Below are positions 57,185 to 64,000 of a stretch of DNA of 64,000 nt, piece after piece. The position numbers and the translations under genes were made by a program. Positions within the stretch are counted from its first letter, which is position 1, and each line of letters begins with the position of its first letter. The DNA lies in the NCBI GenBank assembly GCA_020744425.1, contig JAGMUV010000021.1, positions 248,001-312,000 on the forward strand, written 5' to 3'. The notes beneath the pieces are model-generated. The model searched no databases, had not been told where the DNA came from, and saw nothing but the letters and a program-made list of their open reading frames with translations. Source of the stretch: Dactylonectria macrodidyma (lineage: Eukaryota > Ascomycota > Sordariomycetes > Hypocreales > Nectriaceae).

Positions 57185-58319
57185 CTATCGGCATATTTCT
57201 TGGGGGGGGTGCCGGCTGCGATGCGGCCGTGTTCCACCATCAATACTAGGAGAAGGGGCTAATGTGATCGAGGATTCCTCAGCATCAGCTATAGTCAAAG
57301 GAGATGGAGGATTGGGTGAGGCTTTTGCGCTGTCCGCTATGTGCGGCAGATGGAGGCGGCCTCCTGTCGCTTCTTGCGAAGTTGGATTCCCGGAGGATGG
57401 CTCCGCAACGTCGCCGGAGCCCTCGGAGACGCGCTGTCTCTTTGAAGGGGTGGATGGAGTGGCCCGGCCCTCCCAGCGAGCGGACCGCTTTGAAGGCGGA
57501 GTAGCGGTCGGAGTCGGCGTGGGCGGGGGAGCTTGGGCAGGCCTTGGCATGTAGGCCAAGTCAAGGACACGGAGGGCCAGTTGATTGGTGTCAGTGGTGC
57601 GACCAGCTACCTTGGCGGTGATGCTCAGGAGAGCTCCAGGTGATGGTGTTCTGACTTTTTGCCACCGCTTCGTATTTTCAAAGAAACAAGCCACGGAAAA
57701 CGGGACCGGAGATGCTTTTGAGGCGTCGTACACGGATGTTTCAACGGTGAAGCGGCGAGGTTCAGAAGGGTCGCTGGTGTTGTCGCTGGGTGATGGCACG
57801 GATCCGATGACGGTGACCATCGGGCACCACTGCCCTGGTAAGTAGCGGCGATACTCGTCGAAGTCAGAGACGTCACCAGGGTGTCTAGGAAGGTCAGGCC
57901 GTGTGAGACCGAGTGTGAGTCGTGACGTACCTCGACAAACTGAGGGCCTGGACGCTGATCTCTAGCGTGCCGCCCGCGGACTGGGCGGCGGAGAAGCGGC
58001 CGTCGGCATAGAAGAAGGTGTTAGGGGTGTAGAGGTCGCGCTCTTCTCGCGTCAAATAGGCATGAATGCGGGTGCGAATGGGCTCGATGTCGATGCTAGA
58101 AGTATAGAAGCCGTCCTCCTCAAAGATGTTAACGTCAGCCTGGATCTCGACGTAGTTGGGTGCGTTTTCCCGACTTGGATCGTCCGTGATGCTGTCCACA
58201 AAGTCTCGGAGGTGGATGGTGTTCGAGAAGGTCGCTTGCCGAGACATGTCGAGCAGAGGTTGAAGGCCGAAGCAATGCATGGAAAGGGGCAAGGAGTCAG
58301 GGGGCGCATGAGGGCTCAT
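57185..58319 (-). CDS. Helitron-associated accessory protein, second lineage, possible OB-fold
   Basis: Exons 58319-57931 and 57884-57185, 362 residues. The 46-bp intron 57930-57885 has a GTACGT donor, CCTGAC branch and CCTAG acceptor, and the spliced frame reads SLSR|HPGDVSDFDEY. A later ATG (MHCFGLQP or MSRQATF) could be the true start. The N-terminal half is acidic with a DFVDSITDD stretch. The middle is beta-rich: GQWCPMVTVIGSVPS, then PFSVACFFENTKRW and RTPSPGALLSITAKVAG, ending VLDLAYMP. The C-terminus is Pro/Ser/Thr-rich with a basic SKRQR run. The P-x-P-x-G plus strand pattern and the ending match the gene at 6831-8293, although direct sequence identity is low. It is divergent from RepHel copy 3. 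Inferred role: DNA-binding partner of the transposase. Confidence 0.68.
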
Positions 58320-59056
58320 ATAAGGGCTTCATCCCAAATCTTTTGACACAGCGCCTTGGTCCAGCCGCCGGGTGTTGTGACGGACGCGGTGTTAGAGGAG
58401 AAAATGTTGCATCTAGCAGATGGAAGTGATCATATGTGTGAGAAGCTCTTGCTATTCTTCCTATCTAATGAGGGTCTTTGGGTCAGTCTTATATATGAAG
58501 AGACTGATGATGACCTCGGATGACCTCGGACAGCCGAGACGGTCCGGATGCTACGGACTATTTGACTTTATCTAGCTATTCACCTGATCAGAGGAAAAGC
58601 CGGTCTTGTGATGAGGCTGATGACGAGGCCGTGGCTATGGACGCCTATGATGAAAGACAGAAAGTTTGACTGTTATCATAACCGTAGAAACCTGATATCC
58701 CGATATGTGACAGAAAACCTTAATATCTCCGCCAAATCGATTGGCGAGGGCAGAAGACGGCAGACATTGAGACGCCCGAAAGATATCACCATCGTTTCAA
58801 GGCAAAATAGCCTGCCTTTGCGGCCCTGGGTGGAATGGTTTCTCCGCTTCTGCCGGAGCAGAGGATCAGGGGAAACCCGGGTTGAGACGTAGAAGACGGA
58901 TTCTAGGACTACGCAGGTGCAAGGCCCAGGGTCGGAGGGTCGGGCGGGAGGAGTTCATGGACAAGGTGGCAGGATTATTTATCAGGGGCCCTGCGTCGTG
59001 TTTTGTACAGCGTGGCAGAAATACTAAGATAGGAGAGCTAGTAAAGGCGATTCGTT
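58320..59056. promoter_or_regulatory. Shared divergent upstream region of RepHel copy 3 and its partner gene
   Basis: 737 bp with no gene, between two genes read away from each other, in the same arrangement as 6234-6830. It contains a tandem gatgacctcgga word at about 58510-58530. Confidence 0.45.
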
Positions 59057-62000
59057 ATGGAGAAAGAGAGTCTAGCCGACCAGTTTCGTCGACGGGATGC
59101 GCGCAATCGCGAGAACGTAGCGCTTGCTGGTCTGGGAATCCGTACATCAGCGGACATCTTCGAGGCTGCGCAGTGGCAGTTCCAGGAGACAGCTAGGACA
59201 GAGAGCAACTCAGTGCCGCCGGGAGAGGTCGACGCTTCGGGGCTGGCGGGTCTCGGCATCCGGACGTCGGCTGACATTTTAGAAGCGACGCAAAGAGAGT
59301 ACGAACAATCGAGGGAGAAGGGCCCTCGCAGGCGACAGGGTCGGAAACTGAGGGAGTCTGGCAGCGTCGAGAGGCAGCTGAGGAGCCTAGAAGGCAGACC
59401 GGGAAACAACGAGGCTGCAGGGCCGGGAAACAACCAGCCTGCAAGGCCTGGAGCATTGTTCCAGTTCATTCAGATGGACGGAGGCAGCAGGGTGCCGTTA
59501 GCCCCACGGCCGTCGGTGGGTTGTCTGACGGGGCCGGCCAGCGAGGAGGAAGCGCGCAATCAGCTGGATACGGCGATGCTCGCAGGACCAGATTTCCATC
59601 CATCGGCGGAAATGCTGGAGGCTGGGCGAAGGTCTCTGGTCGCAGGTCTGGGGCTCCGGACGGTGGCTGATATTTCCGAGGAGTTGAGAAACGAAAATTT
59701 TCGGCAATGGAGGCAGACGAGGACAGTGGAGTCGTTCGGCCAAGTCGCCGGCGAGGCCGAGGATGCGGCGGAGGACGGTGCTCCTTCTGCGGGGCCTAGT
59801 CGGCAGCCGGGAAGGAAGAGAGCGGCTTCTGGCCGCACTGATCAGCCAGCACCAAAGCGCAAGAGGACCGCGGTCCGCCGAGAGAGGGACGAGGAAGAAC
59901 AGGCGGGGGATCTCGCCAGCGTCTTAGGGGCGCTCGATGAAGAGTTTGCAGAGAAGGAGCGACTCTCGCACGGACAGGAATGGTGTGCGCCTGTGCCCCA
60001 CGAGAGGAAGGTGAAGACGGTCCAGGACTTTTACAAGGCGTTTCATGAGACGAGGACGTTACCGATTCTCACCTGCATGTTCTGCTACCGTAAGTACAGC
60101 AGGGCAGAGCTGGAGGATGTTGAGTGGGACCGGTGGATGGCAAGTCCTGTCGAGAAGCGCGATGGATCACCCTTTAAGTGCCTCCAGTGCTTCCCCGCCG
60201 GGGAGAGGATTAGCGGGTGTGCTGACTGCGTGAGACACCTCGGGCGAGGAGCCTTGTCTCCAGCAGCGCGGCTGCATACCCGACTGGGATGCGAGCACAT
60301 GTTTCCCGACGAGCTGAAGGGCCTTACGCCGGTCGAGGAGAAGCTTATCGCGCTCAACTCTTGCTACGGCTTCATCACCAAGTATAGCATCGCAGATGGA
60401 CATCGGCAGAACTCTAGATATCCGAGGCACGTCAAGGGGCACATCACGGTATTCCCCAACAACGTACAGGAGCTCGTGACGAAAGTGCTGCCGCATCCGC
60501 TGCTGAAGGTCATGGATGAGATCCATGTGTCATGGCAGGGGCTGGAGAAGCCAGAGCTAAGCGATCTGGCCGTGCTCCTCTCAGTCCGTCGCCGTGTTGT
60601 GGAGAATGCGCTGATATGGCTGAAGGGAAACAACCCTCTGTATGCCGGCATCAACATTGACACGGCGGAACTGGATAGCTGGGGGACCCCGTCGCATGGC
60701 GTGCCGTCCCAGGTCTACGGTCGATTAGAGCGGAACGAGCCTTCGGTAAGAGAAAAAACACAAACGGCGCACATCGTCCCGCCGACCGAACGTGGGCTTG
60801 ACGATCCGGGCCCGGTAGACATCCGAGAAATCATGGCATCCCTGGCCGAGGACCGCAGCAGCTCTGGGGACGCAGCCGGGAATGATGCGGCTTCCATGGA
60901 GGAAGCTGGTGGTGGGCCTGATAATAACCACGATAGCGTGCACGAGATCGGATCGTCCGGCATGTTCGGCCTGGATTGCCGGCCAGACATTGCGGACGTG
61001 GAAAAGTTGAGGTATCTTGTGGATTCCATAGGCGGAGCCGCCTGGAGAGGGTCGGCCGAGGTGCGGCACGGGTGCGCGGCTGAGCCGTATATCGTTGTCT
61101 CCCGGGGCCAGGACTTTGCGGATTCCTTTGACGCGTGGTTTTTAGCAAAAGCATTCCCGACTCTATTTCCACTAGGCAAGGGCGGTCCTCGGCAGGCCGA
61201 GGAATGCGTCATGGGCGCAGAAGGGGAGGCACTTCGTGCTGTCGACGGGGAAGTCGCTGCGCAACAGTTGGTGTCGTCCCGGAACATGAGTCTGGAGGCA
61301 TGGGCTAAACTGGTTCTCCAGCGCCACGGCGGCCGCTTTGCAGCGCACCCCGTGCTTGCCTTTCTTGTCTTTAATATGGGGGTCCGGTCTAGAAATCGTC
61401 GTGTGAGCATGGCTAGCGTGAGGAAGAGCGATTTCCCAGAGGTAGAGCGCACCATCCAAGCGCTGACGGCAGCGAGACTTGAAAGGGCGAGGGTCGAACT
61501 GGAGGACTTTGGGAAGACCACAGACCAAGGTGTCAATCGACTACTCAGAAACCTGTCGCTATACGGCTACCGTCAGCCTATGTCGAGGGAGAGCCGATTA
61601 GCCATGCGGCGGAAGATCAAGTCCCTCATAATCCGGTACGGCATCCCCGCGATATGGTTCACGCTCAACCCGAACGACATTACGAACCCGATCAAGCTTA
61701 AGCTCGCCGCATACCGTACCCGCGAGACAGGCGAAGCCGAGGAATTCCTGAGAAGTCTCGATCAGGTGTACAAAAGGGTCCGACTTGCGATATCAGACCC
61801 CCTAAGCTCTGCCATCTTCTTCTACCGGGAGATCTCTATGTTCTTCAAATACTACGTGAGGATCGGGGAGGACTCGGTATTTGGCCGCGTCAGCCAGTAC
61901 TACGGGGCGGTAGAGACGAACGAGAGGGGTGCGCTCCACCTCCACGGCCTTCTCTGGCTCCAGGGAAACATGCACCTATGCTCCCTCATGAGCGATGTTG

Positions 62001-64000
62001 GAAGGGAGGATCAAGCTGCATACCGGGAACGGGTGATCGAGTACATAGACAGTGTCTTTACCGAGGTAGGTTCGCCCAACGACCGGGTCAAGCTATCAAT
62101 AAGTACGTTCTGACATGTGTAGTAGGACCTCGACGCAGAGGCATCTGCAGGAGTGCGGGCAGGTAGGTCGGTTACTAGCGAGATATCGTCGTTGCTGGAC
62201 AACGCGGCCCAGTTCGCCGCATCATTTGAGGAGGAAGCGAACTTCTGCGCTGGCGCCACCCAAGTCCACACGCATAGCCCTACATGTGTGAAATATGCTA
62301 TTGGGAGACAGAAGAGGCAGAATCCCTGCAGGTTTGGGGCGCCTTGGCAACTGGTCGAGAAGACCTGCTTCACGGAGGACGGGCTGCTGCGAATCCAGCG
62401 CGGCCACAGCCTGGTGAATCGCTGGAACAAGGCGATGGCGGTTGGGTTGCGACACAACCACGACATATCCTTCATCGTGACGAAATGCAAGGGCCTGGCT
62501 CTCGTCTATTACGTAACTAACTATGCCACCAAGGTAGAGGATCCGGTGTGGAAGCGCGTGGTGGCAGCTAAGGAACTGTTTCGGCTCCTAGGCGACAGAA
62601 CGACAAGGGATCAGCCAAATGACGAGCCGCGCTCGACCGAGAGTGACGGCCTGGAGAACCGAACGCGGCAGTTTCTCCTGCGCGTGGCTAACAGGATCTT
62701 CACAGAGCGGGCGTTGTCGCAGGTTGAGGTAGTGGCCCATTTTCAGGGGTATAGCACAGAGCTCACAAGCAGCAACGCCTGGACGTTTCTGAACGTATGC
62801 ACCCTGTACTGGCATATATTTAGGCGCTGGTCCCTCCTGCGGCGTGCAGCCGGCGGGGAGGACCTGGAGGAGCCAGTCGAAGAGACGGTCCTGCTGGGGG
62901 AAGGCGGACAGAGGATCTCCTTGTTACAGGCGTACCCATACCGCGGCAAGCTTCTCGGAAGTGTGGCTCTGTGCGACTACATGTCGGTAGTCAGGCTGAA
63001 GCGGAAAGGGCAAGGTGTTGCTTGGGGAGAGGTAGAACTCGACAGCTCCTGGCCGCTGTCGAGGTTGTGGGTTCAGGCGCTGCGGCGGCCAGGGCAGCAT
63101 GCAACCATCTGCTTCGACGGGTATCTGAGCATGGATTTCACCGAGGGGGACGACTCTTACTACAGAAGGTACGTAAGACCTGCTACACAGCGGCCCCGGT
63201 GGCTTGTGCAAGCAAACCACAGAAGAATGAAATGGTGAGAAGAGTGCGGAACAGAGAGCTGAGAGCTAACGAAGGGTGTCGCTGGCTTCAGAGCAGCAGT
63301 GCAACATCTTGCCCTCTTTGTCCCATGGCAGGCATTCCTGCGTGAAACGTCCGGCGACATCAACGGCATCTGGGACAGACAAAAGATGCGTCTTTCCAAG
63401 CGCATCTTGTGGCTAGTGGACAACATCCAACTACTGCGGCGGTCGGCCGAGGACGTCGCGCAGGACGCCAAACAATGGGCGGCATTGTCCGGGGAGCTCG
63501 AACCCGCCGCTGACGCGGCGGAATCTAGCAATGCTGTGAGGTACGACACACAGAGCGTAGCATATCGGTCAGATAGCGTCGGGACCGCGACACGTCTTGT
63601 AGACGTACTGAGAAACGCGGTATCTGCGAAGGAGATCACGGCCGGTTCGAAGGAGATCTCCGCAATGCTAGAGCAAATGTACCAGTTCCAAGCGGCAGCT
63701 CTTGGTTCAACGGAGGATCTCCACGGTACGGTCCTCGCCGAGGACGCGACAAGGATCGTTAGCGTCCTAGGAAGGACAGTCTCGGGAGTGGAAACCCCAG
63801 GACAGGAGCAGCTAAGATCCATCAAGGCGCAGCAGACCGGTCTCTCCCGCGAGCGAGAGAAGGCGATTCAGGGAATGCAGAGCGGGTCAGGCGATGGAGT
63901 GGCGGTCCATGGAGCCACGGTGCAGAGCAGGTTTGACGGCCCCGGTCAACAGGACGACCCTTTTGTGGAAGTTGATTGCACATGTCGATCCCCGGGCACG
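59057..64000 (+). CDS. Helitron RepHel transposase/helicase, copy 3, different lineage (3' end outside window)
   Basis: Exons 59057-62065, 62126-63168 and 63292->64000, about 1587 residues in the window, open to the edge. Introns: 62066-62125 (GTAGGT donor, TTCTGAC branch, GTAG acceptor) and 63169-63291 (GTACGT donor, GCTAAC branch, TTCAG acceptor). Order: four imperfect LAGLGIRTSADI-type units in the first 210 residues; a basic stretch; a zinc-type Cys region (CMFCYRK ... CLQCFP ... CADC ... LGCEH, about 339-415); HUH motif HLHGLLWL (about 958); tyrosines in YVTNYATK (about 1130); then AAVQHLALFVPW, the start of the helicase half. The helicase motifs are beyond the window. It is intact as far as seen and clearly diverged from copies 1 and 2, with a different N-terminus. 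Confidence 0.88.

Noticed and set aside
57264..57554. Plus-strand ORF in the partner gene of RepHel copy 3
   Set aside because: Antisense to the spliced 362-residue gene, and of biased composition.

Overview
The window looks like a repeat-rich island from the genome of a filamentous ascomycete (Pezizomycotina; Eurotiomycetes-like is a guess only). Four things point there: short spliceosomal introns of about 46-64 nt with fungal branch points (CTAAC/CTGAC type); fungal families such as NACHT-WD40 and HET proteins and a secreted GH47 mannosidase; fungal transposon types (RepHel Helitrons, pogo/Fot1, piggyBac-like, copia, MULE, hAT); and many premature TAA/TAG stops of the kind left by RIP (CpA to TpA). 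No tRNA, rRNA or CRISPR array was seen.

Layout. 1-8.3 kb: a Helitron on the minus strand whose 3' end lies outside the window (RepHel gene), with a divergent three-exon gene on the plus strand (452 aa) that may encode an OB-fold-like protein. 9.4-13.6 kb: a second, 5'-truncated head-to-tail copy of that Helitron, fused at 13.63 kb to a truncated pogo element. 14.67-16.76 kb: a complete piggyBac-like element with perfect 45-bp terminal inverted repeats (TIRs). 17.6-23.1 kb: an NB-ARC remnant, then a complete three-exon NWD-NACHT-WD40 receptor (about 1562 aa) with 13 nearly identical 42-residue WD40 repeats. 23.42-28.44 kb: a copia retrotransposon with identical 165-bp LTRs and a 5-bp target duplication. 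28.84-31.64 kb: a pogo-type element inserted in the terminal repeat of another pogo-like element. 32.6-34.4 kb: a HET-domain gene and decayed ankyrin repeats. 36.2-37.9 kb: a complete four-exon GH47 mannosidase gene, the most ordinary host gene here. 38.3-39.0 kb: a hAT fragment. 45.94-47.80 kb: an almost intact pogo element with one frameshift. 47.97-50.11 kb: an F-box/ankyrin-like gene whose only intron has taken in a 701-bp mini-MULE. 51.89-57.06 kb: a heavily mutated 5.2-kb element with 43-bp TIRs and an integrase-like transposase remnant. 57.2-64 kb: a Helitron of a different lineage on the plus strand, again with a divergent possible OB-fold gene beside RepHel.

How it fits together. Two themes stand out. 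The first is non-self recognition: an NB-ARC remnant, a NACHT-WD40 receptor, a HET gene and ankyrin repeats lie within 17 kb, separated only by recent transposons. The second is the Helitrons: two diverged lineages share the same arrangement (RepHel, a 0.6-0.75 kb divergent promoter region, and a gene with a P-x-P-x-G beta-rich segment). This suggests a dedicated accessory protein, perhaps for single-stranded DNA. Function assignments rest on motifs read by eye; no database search was possible.
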